Part shown: piece after piece, positions 35,132 to 43,875 of the stretch
Layout of the letters: each line of letters begins with the position of its first letter
Position numbering within the stretch: the first letter of the stretch is position 1
Assembly: GCA_016699165.1 (NCBI GenBank)
Contig: CP064963.1
Location: forward strand, 992,001-1,056,000
Source of the DNA: Candidatus Melainabacteria bacterium
Lineage (GTDB): Bacteria; Cyanobacteriota; Vampirovibrionia; Obscuribacterales; Obscuribacteraceae
Direction of reading: 5' to 3'
Length of the DNA stretch: 64,000 nucleotides
The notes under the pieces: model-generated
The model's database searches: none
The model's input: only the letters and a program-made list of their open reading frames with translations
What the model was told of the DNA's origin: nothing
Position numbers and translations under genes: made by a program

Positions 35132-35236
35132 ATTAAAACCATCTCCCTGCGTTCAAATTACACGGGCATACATATTCCACTTTATTCAACCTGAAGGACA
35201 GATTGGCAAAATCATATTTTTCCTTAATCATCTAGA

Positions 35237-36955
35237 TTAAATGGCAGTTGCTTCAAGCTGATTCAACATGATTTGCATAGCCTTCAAAGGCTCACCGTCG
35301 CCACGTTTCGCCGCCACTTCTATACCTTTGACAAGGGCAGAAGAAGCTTGTTTGATATCGTTCAAGCCAAGATGAGCTTTGCCCAAGTATAAATAGGCAT
35401 TTGTGTAGTCAACCTTTACTTCAATTGCCTTATTGAGGTATGCCAGGCTGTCTTCAAAGTGCCCCAAATCAACCAAGCATGAACCTGTTCCAAAGTTGGC
35501 TAGCAAATCGTCAGAGTCTATAGCAAGGACCTGTTTAAACATTTCAAGGCGCTTTTTTGTTTCGCCCTGGTCCATTTGCTTTTTCTTCTCAGCTTCTTCT
35601 TTTTGCTTTGATTCGATCATTATCTCTTTCATGCGCAGTGACATCGAAATCGCTTTTTCTTCTTCCGCTTTTTCGATCCATCCTTTTTCTACATAAAAGG
35701 CAGACAAGTTCGCATGTGCCATCACAGAATCTGGATTGAGTCTGGCCATTTCTTCCATAATTCCAATCGCTTCATCAAGCTCGCCTTTCTTATTTAAAAC
35801 AACACCTAGCGCTTCATACGCGTCTAGAGATAAGGGATTGTACAAAAGAGCGATGCGCAAGAAAAATATCGACTTTGAATCTTTTGCTTCAAGCGTGAGT
35901 GGCTCTGCGGTAAAAAGACTCATGCCTTGTTCCAGCATTCGACTGGCAAATTCTTTGGGTGATGCAATTGGCACAAATGGCAAATCAGAGATAGTGATAC
36001 TTACGTCATTACCATCAAGCTTTGCAGCAAAGGTTTTGCCTGGTGCTCTGTAGTCTCGTTTCATCGAAGCTAAGGCAACGATGCCCGAAGCTTGTTTTGA
36101 ATTGGCGATGGAAGTAATGTTGCCTACAACTTGCCCGTCTTTAATTATAGATTTGTCTTTCAGCTCGCCAATCTTTCCATCGATTCTCAATCCGGCAAGA
36201 GCCCGTGTTGGTGCGCCTTGCGCTTTCACCCGAGCTAAAACTTCTTGTCCCTGAAAACATCCTTTTGTATAACTGACGCTTGATTGATCGAGCCCTGTTT
36301 CAAAAATAAGATTGTCATTGTCGAAGTCGACACCAAATTTGCCGATACCAGCTTCGATGCGCGCGACATTGATAGCCTCTTCTCGCTCAGCAATTTCTTT
36401 GTGATAGGCTTCATTTTCTTCTGGTTCATCTTCTGAATCAAGAAGATTCATATGAAGTAAAAATCCTTCTTCTCCAGTCAATGTGAATTTAAAATATTCA
36501 GCGTCGTTGCCTGCAAAAGCAATTCTTCCGCAATCTGCTTCAAACAGACTTGGTTCTTGCGACTGCTTCGAACTCAAAAGTAAGCGGCTGTGTAATCCAT
36601 ACAAATAGCCAAGCTTTTGTTTTTCAATAGATACAAATTCGACTTTGTCTGCAAAACAAAATTTTTCCAGATGCTCAAGAATTGGCTTCTGCAAAGCACT
36701 ATCGCAAACGATTTTAAAATGTTCCTGGTCTATTCTATATAAATTAAAATTGCCGACCAATTTAGCTTTTCTATCAAGCACTGCCGATTTTTGCATCTGC
36801 CCATCTTCAAGCAAACTGACATCGTTTGTCGTCTGAGCCTGCAAAAAACGCATGGCCTCGGGACCTTTGACTTCAATAAGCGAAAAGGCGGAAGTTGGTA
36901 ATAAACCGCCGCCTTCTCTTATATTCTTCGTGTCTATTTCTTCCAGTCTACTCAA
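35237..36955 (-). CDS. YgfZ/GcvT-like Fe-S maturation protein fused to TPR repeats
   Basis: Residues 1-345 match YgfZ/IBA57: LIEVKGPEAMRFLQAQTTNDV near the start, the diagnostic motif KGCFQGQE at 231-238, then the C-terminal barrel. YgfZ uses a folate to help repair or mature certain [4Fe-4S] proteins. Residues about 360-572 are TPR repeats (PLSLDAYEALGVVLNKKGELDEAIGIM; YTNAYLYLGKAHLGLND), interrupted near residue 450 by a Lys/Glu-rich coil. Usual YgfZ proteins are about 320 residues, so the TPR half is an added module, a fusion unfamiliar to me. It follows the IscA-family gene by nine bases, making a Fe-S pair. Confidence 0.88.
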   Translation of the reverse strand: MSRLEEIDTKNIREGGGLLPTSAFSLIEVKGPEAMRFLQAQTTNDVSLLEDGQMQKSAVLDRKAKLVGNFNLYRIDQEHFKIVCDSALQKPILEHLEKFCFADKVEFVSIEKQKLGYLYGLHSRLLLSSKQSQEPSLFEADCGRIAFAGNDAEYFKFTLTGEEGFLLHMNLLDSEDEPEENEAYHKEIAEREEAINVARIEAGIGKFGVDFDNDNLIFETGLDQSSVSYTKGCFQGQEVLARVKAQGAPTRALAGLRIDGKIGELKDKSIIKDGQVVGNITSIANSKQASGIVALASMKRDYRAPGKTFAAKLDGNDVSITISDLPFVPIASPKEFASRMLEQGMSLFTAEPLTLEAKDSKSIFFLRIALLYNPLSLDAYEALGVVLNKKGELDEAIGIMEEMARLNPDSVMAHANLSAFYVEKGWIEKAEEEKAISMSLRMKEIMIESKQKEEAEKKKQMDQGETKKRLEMFKQVLAIDSDDLLANFGTGSCLVDLGHFEDSLAYLNKAIEVKVDYTNAYLYLGKAHLGLNDIKQASSALVKGIEVAAKRGDGEPLKAMQIMLNQLEATAI

Positions 36956-36964
36956 TTTAGCGAA

Positions 36965-37315
36965 CTAGACTGAAAACGAGTTACCGCAACCACAAGAGCC
37001 TTTGGCCTGAGGATTCTTTATCATGAATCCCTTGCCTTGCAGTCCACCTTCAAAATCTAGCTGAGTGCCTTTGAGGTAAATTGCGCTTTTGGGGTCAATT
37101 AAAACTTTGACTCCGTGCTCTTCGATGATATGGTCCTGATCTTTCGATTTGTCGAAGCTCATACCATAAGACATGCCCGAGCATCCGCCACCGCGAATTT
37201 CAAGACGCAGACCGTCTTTGTCCGGCTCTTGAGCCAGTAGTTTTTTCACTTCGGAAGCTGCCGTCTCGGTGATGGAAACGATTTGTGTTTCAGTACTTAC
37301 TGCTGTATCTGCCAT
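36965..37315 (-). CDS. Iron-sulfur assembly carrier protein (IscA/ErpA family)
   Basis: The 116-residue protein has the A-type carrier signature: GGGCSGMSY (Cys45) and the C-terminal SCGCGNSF (Cys108, Cys110), the three cysteines that hold the cluster. It passes [2Fe-2S] or [4Fe-4S] clusters to target apoproteins. The family name (ErpA, IscA or SufA) cannot be decided. It lies directly upstream of the YgfZ-TPR gene, and both are probably translated from one mRNA. Confidence 0.92.
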   Translation of the reverse strand: MADTAVSTETQIVSITETAASEVKKLLAQEPDKDGLRLEIRGGGCSGMSYGMSFDKSKDQDHIIEEHGVKVLIDPKSAIYLKGTQLDFEGGLQGKGFMIKNPQAKGSCGCGNSFSV

Positions 37316-37341
37316 GACGCTTATCCTTCTAAAACCTGTAC

Positions 37342-37956
37342 TTACTCTACCACAGGGGTAAATGAATTCCCTTGACTGCTATTAAAAGATAAGAATTTCT
37401 TTGCAACTCGACGAAGCTTTTCCTCGTATTTGCCCGACATAAGTTCGGTAAGTGGCACCCAGTTGCTGTCTTTGACTTCGTTCAAATCTATACTCATGGG
37501 CACTTCGCACTCGCCTGGCGAACTCAATTGCAAAACGTACAAGAAGTCGTGGTGAAAATGTTCGCTTTCGCCTTTTTCTTCATTAGAGGGAATAGCGTGT
37601 GTGTCTAAATCTATCGGTATATTAGCGTGTGATTCGTGCCAATCCCACATTGACACGCCTTCAAATCCAGTTTCTTCTTGAAACTCTCTCAACGCTCCTT
37701 TGTAAGGCCATTCGTCTTTATCAAGATGTCCGCCTGGTTGAATCCAGATGTCTAGAAATTTGTGATGAATCAAAAGTGCTCGCTCGTCGTCGTCAATTAA
37801 AAGAGCACTGGCAGTCAAATGTCCCAGCATGTTGGCGCGCGAATAAAGGTCTTGTCCTCTCTTTTCGATTTGCGTTTGCAGTTGCTCGAGGCGAGGACGC
37901 TCGTGGGGGAAAGTGATTAAATAACGCTTGAATAGTCCTTTTATGTAATCACTCAT
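37342..37956 (-). CDS. NUDIX hydrolase
   Basis: The ATG at 37956 (MSDYIKGLFKRY) carries a perfect AGGAGGT site five bases upstream; a longer frame with 24 extra codons is not supported. The 204-residue protein has a full NUDIX box, GHLDKDE then seven residues and REFQEETGF, with the metal-binding Glu residues. NUDIX enzymes hydrolyse nucleoside diphosphates linked to another group; the substrate is not clear. Its start overlaps the upstream gene's stop by eight bases. Confidence 0.93.
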   Translation of the reverse strand: MSDYIKGLFKRYLITFPHERPRLEQLQTQIEKRGQDLYSRANMLGHLTASALLIDDDERALLIHHKFLDIWIQPGGHLDKDEWPYKGALREFQEETGFEGVSMWDWHESHANIPIDLDTHAIPSNEEKGESEHFHHDFLYVLQLSSPGECEVPMSIDLNEVKDSNWVPLTELMSGKYEEKLRRVAKKFLSFNSSQGNSFTPVVE

Positions 37957-38533
37957 AAAAGACCTCCTGAAGCGAATCGCAAAGAATTTGCATAGCATCA
38001 AAAGTCTGCTCACACTTTTCCACTGCAAGATAATTGAACGATTGCGGCTGGTACAGATAAATACCCATTTCTGAATTGATTACAAGCTCGTTGAATTCTT
38101 GTTTCATCGACAAATCCCAGATTGTTTTTTTCACTCCAGGCGCATTGAAATAGGCTTGCATCAACTCTTTCTCGTTATAAGTTGTAATAAACCGACTTTC
38201 GAATTTTCCGTCCTGCACAGGCAATCCTTTGGATTCAAATAGAAAAAGGCGACCAAAAATAGACATCAGTCCTTTGGCAAAACGAGGCGTCACTGTTAAT
38301 TTCAACGATTGAGAAGTATCGGAGTCGACATCTGATTCTTGATTTTCTTCATTGCCAAAACTGATCATGTAGCCAACGCCAAACGGGAAAAAGGGTTTAA
38401 ACACGGTAAGAGTAATATCGTACTCACCGCGTTTTCCTTTCAAAACAAGGTCGTTGAAACCAGCGTTCTTATCAGGTTTTGCCCCAAGGGCTTCACTTAT
38501 GACCTGAACTTTGGTTTTGTTTAGAGAAATCAA
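37949..38533 (-). CDS. Uncharacterised protein
   Basis: This 194-residue protein has no signal peptide. A beta-rich centre (GEYDITLTVFKPFFPFGVGYMISF, LKLTVTPRFAKGLMSIFGRLFLF) is followed by a helical C-terminus. I do not recognise the family. It starts with a TTG that overlaps the TGA stop of the preceding TPR gene (TTGA), and it overlaps the NUDIX gene at its end, so it is inside a translationally coupled run. The TTG has no ribosome site of its own. Confidence 0.65.
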   Translation of the reverse strand: MISLNKTKVQVISEALGAKPDKNAGFNDLVLKGKRGEYDITLTVFKPFFPFGVGYMISFGNEENQESDVDSDTSQSLKLTVTPRFAKGLMSIFGRLFLFESKGLPVQDGKFESRFITTYNEKELMQAYFNAPGVKKTIWDLSMKQEFNELVINSEMGIYLYQPQSFNYLAVEKCEQTFDAMQILCDSLQEVFYE

Positions 38534-39573
38534 AAATCGCTTTTTCCTTCTTCCGGCTTTGGCTTCAAGTCTGTTTCGCCTTGCGGAGGTTGCACGAACA
38601 TATCAACGTGTTTTTTGCTCTTAGAATCGGCATTGTTATTGCGATTGAGCTTGGATGCAAATGAGGAAATCAAACCGCCTCTTTCTTTGGGCGCGGCTTC
38701 AGATTTAGTATCACTTGGAGTGGAAGCTTCTTTGCTCGATTGAGAAGAAGTTTTGTCACCAGATGTAGTAGCAGAGCTTGAACCAGAATTCAAAACAGTT
38801 CGATTCTTGTCTAAATCATGAGCGATGGTACTGAGCTGTTTCTGAGCGTCTCTAATAAATGCGCCTTCAGGATCCATATTCACTGCTTTTGCTAAAAACA
38901 ATTTTGCTTGAGCCGGATGATTAGTATTTTGCAAAATCAGTCCCATGCGGTAATAAGCATCAGACATCTCGGGACTTATATCAAGCGCTTTGACATAAGC
39001 TTTGAGAGCCTCAGGACGTTTATCTTCCATCTCCATGGCATAGCCCATGTTGTAATAAGCAGATGCAAAATTGGGATCTAACTCGACTACCTTTTTCCAC
39101 TTTTCCATTGCTTCTTTATTCTTCTTCATGGCAAAAAGTACAGTTCCAAGCCCGTTTAGACTGGTAGTGCTTTTTGGTTTTAATTCAAGCGCTTTGTCAA
39201 AAGCCTCAAGTGCCTTTGTCCAATTTTTCTGAGCAGTATATAGAAGCGCCAGATTGCTCCATGCTTGCTCAATGCGATCATCGGCTTTGATGGCGGCTTT
39301 ATACGAAGTGATTGCTTTGTTCAGATAGCCTGATTTATGCAGTTCAACCCCTTCGTTAAAAAACTGGATAGCTTCTTTTGCATAAGGTTTGTTTTCTACA
39401 GGCTTACTTTCTGCGTCCGATTTAGTTTCAGTGGCGGCGGCAGGAGCGGAGGCTTCAGCCTCTTTCTCCTCCTGACAAAATGCAGAAAGTCCACCTGGAC
39501 CCAGAGGGCAAACAAGTAGAATGACTAAAAGCCAAATGTAAGCATAAAACCTATTCATATTCATAGGAGACAT
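38530..39573 (-). CDS. Secreted TPR-repeat protein
   Basis: An N-terminal signal (FYAYIWLLVILLVCPLGPGG) and an Ala/Glu-rich spacer lead into about five TPR repeats between residues 60 and 240 (KPYAKEAIQFFNEGVELHKSG; NWTKALEAFDKALELKP; YYNMGYAMEMEDKRPEALKAY). The C-terminal 90 residues are Ser/Thr/Lys-rich and disordered. TPRs mediate protein contacts, so this is probably a periplasmic or surface scaffold. Three in-frame ATGs lie within six codons and none has a clear ribosome site. It follows aroQ by eight bases. Confidence 0.85.
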   Translation of the reverse strand: MSPMNMNRFYAYIWLLVILLVCPLGPGGLSAFCQEEKEAEASAPAAATETKSDAESKPVENKPYAKEAIQFFNEGVELHKSGYLNKAITSYKAAIKADDRIEQAWSNLALLYTAQKNWTKALEAFDKALELKPKSTTSLNGLGTVLFAMKKNKEAMEKWKKVVELDPNFASAYYNMGYAMEMEDKRPEALKAYVKALDISPEMSDAYYRMGLILQNTNHPAQAKLFLAKAVNMDPEGAFIRDAQKQLSTIAHDLDKNRTVLNSGSSSATTSGDKTSSQSSKEASTPSDTKSEAAPKERGGLISSFASKLNRNNNADSKSKKHVDMFVQPPQGETDLKPKPEEGKSDF

Positions 39574-39581
39574 TATAGATC

Positions 39582-40031
39582 TCAGTTCTTATGGATTCCT
39601 TGCAATACGCTCATCAAGCCTGAAAGACCTAGCTTATAGCTATCTGGCCCAAAGCCAAAAATCCCTCCCTGAGCAATATCGGAAATCAAACTTTTATGCC
39701 TGAATTCCTCTCTGGCTGCGATATTAGAGAGATGGACCTCAACAAATGGAATTTTCACAGCAATTAAAGCGTCTCTGATGGCAACCGAGGTGTGCCCGTA
39801 AGCGGCAGGATTGATTAAAATGCCATCAACGCTTTGTTTGCGGGCTTCTTGAATTTTATTTACCAGCTCACCTTCGATATTAGACTGATAGCTTTCGAGA
39901 GTATGTCCTCTGCCTGTGGCAATTTCGCTCAAATCCTGGTTAATTTGCTCAAGCGTGGCAGTGCCGTAATGCTTCGACTCCCGCTCGCCTAAAAGATTTA
40001 AATTGGGACCGTGAACGAGAAGAATCTTCAA
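39582..40031 (-). CDS. aroQ: 3-dehydroquinate dehydratase, type II
   Basis: The 149-residue type II enzyme has HGPNLNLLGERE, the loop with Tyr near residue 22 (HYGTATLEQI), ILINPAAYGHTSVAIRDAL and VEVHLSNIAAREEFRHKS. It makes 3-dehydroshikimate in the aromatic amino-acid pathway; aroK, the later kinase, lies about 700 bases upstream on the same strand. Its start overlaps the preceding gene's stop by four bases. Confidence 0.96.
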   Translation of the reverse strand: MKILLVHGPNLNLLGERESKHYGTATLEQINQDLSEIATGRGHTLESYQSNIEGELVNKIQEARKQSVDGILINPAAYGHTSVAIRDALIAVKIPFVEVHLSNIAAREEFRHKSLISDIAQGGIFGFGPDSYKLGLSGLMSVLQGIHKN

Positions 40032-40651
40032 ATTTGCATTTCCGCTTCTTCAAGGTCGAGCGCTTCAAGCGCACACTGAGCTTCAAGCAAAAATGGATCG
40101 TTTCGAGCAAGGAGACGCTCGGCTTTAACAAGCCCGATATACTGGGCTAAAACGTCTTTGAGCGGGATTTTCTGCCCTTCTGATTCCACTTCATAAACGA
40201 TGACAAACATCGAAGCGGCAAGCAGCATACGCGCTTCCACCGGGCGGATTTCGCCACTTTGCAGAATGCCGTCCATAAGCTGTGCATTGGCGTGATTTTC
40301 ATAGATGAGCTCCTTGCAGAACTGCATCACAATTTCCATAACGCCGCGACTGCGCTCTTCTGGCAGAGAAGAGGCAGCGCGAATAAGATTAATCTTGTTA
40401 CTGGCGTCTCCCAAAGACTCGGCGCTGTCCACCAGGTTTCGTACTTGGTTGGCCTTTGTATTGAACTGACGTCTAAGCTCTGTGGGGGCGACAGAGGTCA
40501 CTGGGTCGCGCGCGGCGTCCAGACGCTTATCGTAGAAATCCTGAACCTGTTGGCGTTTCAACTCCACGCCTGCAGGCATTAGCTCTAGAAAAATAGACTC
40601 AAGACCCTCGAGCTGCGACTGCAGATACATCAATTCGTCTTGCGTTACCAA
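40028..40651 (-). CDS. Uncharacterised helical protein
   Basis: This 207-residue protein is almost wholly alpha-helical (LMYLQSQLEGLESIFLEL; VEARMLLAASMFVIVYEVE) and acidic at the C-terminus (ALDLEEAEMQI). There is no signal or membrane segment and no recognised family. It overlaps aroQ by four bases (ATGA type), so it is in the same transcript as the shikimate-pathway gene and may be coordinated with it, although no function can be stated. Confidence 0.7.
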   Translation of the reverse strand: MVTQDELMYLQSQLEGLESIFLELMPAGVELKRQQVQDFYDKRLDAARDPVTSVAPTELRRQFNTKANQVRNLVDSAESLGDASNKINLIRAASSLPEERSRGVMEIVMQFCKELIYENHANAQLMDGILQSGEIRPVEARMLLAASMFVIVYEVESEGQKIPLKDVLAQYIGLVKAERLLARNDPFLLEAQCALEALDLEEAEMQI

Positions 40652-40719
40652 TTTAAATTCTCCCGGAACCGAAACAAATACTAGAAGATTTTATACTCTC
40701 AACAACTTACCACGCCTTA

Positions 40720-41268
40720 CTAAAATGCTTTCAGTCGCTCAACAACTTCACTCAAGCTTAAATTGGTCGTATCAATGCGGTGGTGGGCTTTTTCATAAGT
40801 TTCGCCCCGTTTTTTAACTAATTCAAGAAGCTTTTCATTTAAATTATCCGGGTCATTTTTAGCCGATGCCAAGTCAAGAAGGGGGCGATCTTGTTTTTGC
40901 CTTTCAAATTGGTCCAAAAGTCTTTTAGCTAAAATTTCTGACTGGCAATCCAGAAAAAATGTGGTGCCTGTGGCGCTCAATTTTGCCAAATTATCTTGAT
41001 AAATAGGCAAACCGCCTCCAGTTGCCACCACTAAATTTTGTCCCTTTGTTGCTAATACTAAAATGTGCTGAAGAACTGCTTTTTCAAATCGCCTGAAGGC
41101 TTCTTCTCCTTCTTCTTCAAATATTTTCTCAATTGATTTCTTGGCTAATTCTTGCTCGATAAATTCATCTGTATCAATAAATATATAATCTAATTCCCGA
41201 GCCAAACCCTGTCCCACAGTAGTTTTGCCCGAACCGGGCATACCAATTAAGATTAAAACCTGACTCAA
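40720..41268 (-). CDS. aroK: Shikimate kinase
   Basis: The 182-residue kinase has the Walker A GMPGSGKTT (9-17), the shikimate-binding DTDEFIE and the GGGLPIY loop, and the lid segment GQDRPLL-type (KQDRPLLDL). It phosphorylates shikimate with ATP. It overlaps the upstream TPR gene by four bases. About 70 non-coding bases separate it from the next gene downstream. Confidence 0.95.
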   Translation of the reverse strand: MSQVLILIGMPGSGKTTVGQGLARELDYIFIDTDEFIEQELAKKSIEKIFEEEGEEAFRRFEKAVLQHILVLATKGQNLVVATGGGLPIYQDNLAKLSATGTTFFLDCQSEILAKRLLDQFERQKQDRPLLDLASAKNDPDNLNEKLLELVKKRGETYEKAHHRIDTTNLSLSEVVERLKAF

Positions 41269-42689
41269 TTGTATTTGAATGAAGAATGCATCGCAGCATT
41301 GTTGTCACCACTTCTGCGCTGAGCTAATTCAATTTTGTTGTGAATGTCAACTAAACCAGGATTGAGTGCTAGAGCCTTTCTAAAAGGAGGTATCGATTCG
41401 TGATATCGCTTTGTGTTCATCAAAGCTAGTCCCAAACCGTAATGAGCTGATGCCATATTTGGTGCCAATGCAACTGATTGTTTGAACTCGTGAATAGCCT
41501 CATCATAGTTGCCCACAAGAGATAGCATAGTTGCTAGATTGTTGTGAGCAGCAGCCGACCTGGGCTCGACCATAATCACTCTATGAAATGCTTGAATAGC
41601 TTCGGGATATTTGCCCATGCCGGCCAAAATATTTCCCAAATTGTACGACGCGGCACTAAGATTTGGATTGAGCGCAAGCGCACTCTCCAATTCGTTTTTG
41701 GCAAGGTCCACTCTACCTGTATTCAAATAAATCGAACCCAGCGCATTATGGGCTTCTGCATCGTTTCCGCCAAGCTGAATTGAGCGAGCAAGCTCACCTT
41801 CGGCCAGTTGAAAATTGTGTACAGCAAGCGCGCTTAAACCAAGTTCTCGATGAATTGAGGCATTATTTGGCAGAATGTTAACCAGTCGCTTATAGTCTTC
41901 AATTGCTTCCATATAGCGTCCAGATTGATATAACCCCGTAGCACGCGCAAGCAGTGCTGCAGTCTGAGGGTCTATGTTTTGAACGTTTGAATTGGACTGA
42001 TTCTGAGTTAGAGTCTGATTCTTGCTCATGAATAATTGCTCGAAGCGCGATTTACCAGCGCTCGATGCCGTTTTATCTTTGTTCGCCTCAAGCATCGAGA
42101 AGCCGATGTCGCTGTCTAACTCGCTTAGATGCGCAAGTACTTTGTCTGAGCGACCTTGTTTGTCATAAAGCCTTGCAAGACTGCTATGAGCCGCTGCCAG
42201 ATGCACGTTATTGCGAGTGATCTCAATTATTTTTTGCGATGCAAGTTCACGGTTGCCAGAAAGATTCGCCTGAGCCGCTTCGCGATGCAATTGTTTTCGC
42301 GCTGAGCGACTGGCTGCAATTGCTTCTTCAAAATGATTGATGGCTGGCGTTATCTCAGACATCTCAAGATAAATCATGCCAATTTTATTGTGCAGTCCCG
42401 CATCATGAGGAGTTGTGCCAACTTGCTTCAGAAGTGTTTTAAGCGAATTTTCTAAAAGTCCATACTCACCATCAGACGACATCTGCTCTTTGGTGTTCGC
42501 TCCTAAGACTGGCTTGGACTTCTGATTACTTAATTGCTTGAAGGCATCAGTGCTTTTTTCGGCAAAAAAGGTAAAAGGAATCACAGGCAGCGTTACTAGG
42601 GCTATTGCAGCGGCTGCAACAATCCAAAAACGTTTCTTCGCGCTTCTTTTTGCCGACACAGATCGGCAGATTTGACTACTGCTTACCAA
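41265..42689 (-). CDS. Membrane-anchored TPR-repeat protein
   Basis: An uncleaved signal anchor (FWIVAAAAIALVTLPVIPF, about residues 21-42) leads to a 430-residue region containing about nine TPR repeats, for example PQTAALLARATGLYQSGRYMEAIEDYKRL and LSAASYNLGNILAGMGKYPEAIQAFHRV. The TPR part should face the periplasm. It lies between the lptF gene and aroK and overlaps aroK by four bases. The start is a TTG; upstream alternatives are not obvious. Scaffold or adaptor role only. Confidence 0.82.
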   Translation of the reverse strand: MVSSSQICRSVSAKRSAKKRFWIVAAAAIALVTLPVIPFTFFAEKSTDAFKQLSNQKSKPVLGANTKEQMSSDGEYGLLENSLKTLLKQVGTTPHDAGLHNKIGMIYLEMSEITPAINHFEEAIAASRSARKQLHREAAQANLSGNRELASQKIIEITRNNVHLAAAHSSLARLYDKQGRSDKVLAHLSELDSDIGFSMLEANKDKTASSAGKSRFEQLFMSKNQTLTQNQSNSNVQNIDPQTAALLARATGLYQSGRYMEAIEDYKRLVNILPNNASIHRELGLSALAVHNFQLAEGELARSIQLGGNDAEAHNALGSIYLNTGRVDLAKNELESALALNPNLSAASYNLGNILAGMGKYPEAIQAFHRVIMVEPRSAAAHNNLATMLSLVGNYDEAIHEFKQSVALAPNMASAHYGLGLALMNTKRYHESIPPFRKALALNPGLVDIHNKIELAQRRSGDNNAAMHSSFKYN

Positions 42690-42777
42690 CGCCTCAACCC
42701 ACGACTTCAGTCGTACGCCAACCCATATATAGATGATATGTTCACACGAAAATAAGTCAATCTTTTTATGATTAGAT

Positions 42778-43875
42778 TTACTTCGCTTTGAAATAAAGGA
42801 TGAACACGCCTAAAGAGCCAAGAACAATGTTCGGCATCCAGGCCGCCATAAGCGGATCTATGCGCCCGGCTTCGCCTAGCGCCCCTGAAGACGACTGCAA
42901 AACGTAGTAGAGAAATACAATTACAGCTGAATAAATCAAGCCCATATTGCTTCGAGATCGCCTACCCAAGAGACCTAAGGGTGCCCCGGCTAAGGCTACG
43001 ACAAGGCAGGCAAGCGGTTGCGAAATCTTTTGATAATAGCGAACCAAAATGTCGTTTGAGAGTGAATGGGAGGCTTTGAGATTTTCGATGTATTTGTGCA
43101 ATTCGAAGATATTCATCTCTGTTGGCAAGATATTGCCTGAATCAAGCACTTTCTGAGCATTTTTAATACCAGGGATGCGTAGCTTATCGAACTGCAAGAT
43201 ACGCGTGATATCGCTTGTTCCACTGATTACATAAGTTCTGCCATTCTCCAAAATCCACTCGCCATGACGAAACCATCCTTGAGCGGCAGCAATAATTTGC
43301 ACTAACTGGCTACGAGTAAAATCCATGATAATGACGTTAGTCAACTTTTCGCCTAAGTATTGATCGACGAAATAAATACGCTGTAAACGCATATTGGCGT
43401 CGCGTTCCATGTATGTAAAATTGGTTTGACCTGCTGGCATTTCGGCTTTGTACAAAGCAAGAAACTCAAGTTTTTTAGCAGCACGGTTGGCTACAGGCAC
43501 AATCGCTTCGTTGATACCAAAACTGACTAAACTGGTGAACACACCAAACAAAAGTGGTGCCACCATGATTCGATAAAAGCTAACACCGCTTGTGCGAAGC
43601 GCGATGATTTCTGAATCTCCAGATAGTCGGTTGAATACAAGCAATGTTCCAAGCAACACACCAATTGGAATAGTCATAACGATAACGGCAGGCAAGTGCA
43701 AACCGATAATGCTAAGCGCCATGTCCATTGGCACGCCAGATCGCATGATCAAACTGAAAACCAACTTCAATTGATCGGCACCAAACCACACACCAGTTAC
43801 GATACCAACACCAAACAAGAGTGGCTGCCAGAATTCGTTTGCGATATAACGATCGAGTAGTTTGGGCTGAATCAT
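42778..43875 (-). CDS. lptF: LPS export permease LptF/LptG family
   Basis: The 365-residue permease has six membrane segments in two groups of three, separated by a large periplasmic domain, with MIQPKLLDRYIANEFWQPL at the N-terminus and the GAPLGLLGRRSRSNMGL coupling loop near 290. It extracts lipopolysaccharide from the inner membrane with LptB. Only one LptF/G-type gene is in this cluster, so either the partner is elsewhere or a homodimer is used. It overlaps lptB by four bases. Confidence 0.9.
   Translation of the reverse strand: MIQPKLLDRYIANEFWQPLLFGVGIVTGVWFGADQLKLVFSLIMRSGVPMDMALSIIGLHLPAVIVMTIPIGVLLGTLLVFNRLSGDSEIIALRTSGVSFYRIMVAPLLFGVFTSLVSFGINEAIVPVANRAAKKLEFLALYKAEMPAGQTNFTYMERDANMRLQRIYFVDQYLGEKLTNVIIMDFTRSQLVQIIAAAQGWFRHGEWILENGRTYVISGTSDITRILQFDKLRIPGIKNAQKVLDSGNILPTEMNIFELHKYIENLKASHSLSNDILVRYYQKISQPLACLVVALAGAPLGLLGRRSRSNMGLIYSAVIVFLYYVLQSSSGALGEAGRIDPLMAAWMPNIVLGSLGVFILYFKAK

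Noticed and set aside
35132..35236. CIRCE or other heat-shock operator before dnaK
   Set aside because: No TTAGCACTC-N9-GAGTGCTAA-like sequence or other clear palindrome found.
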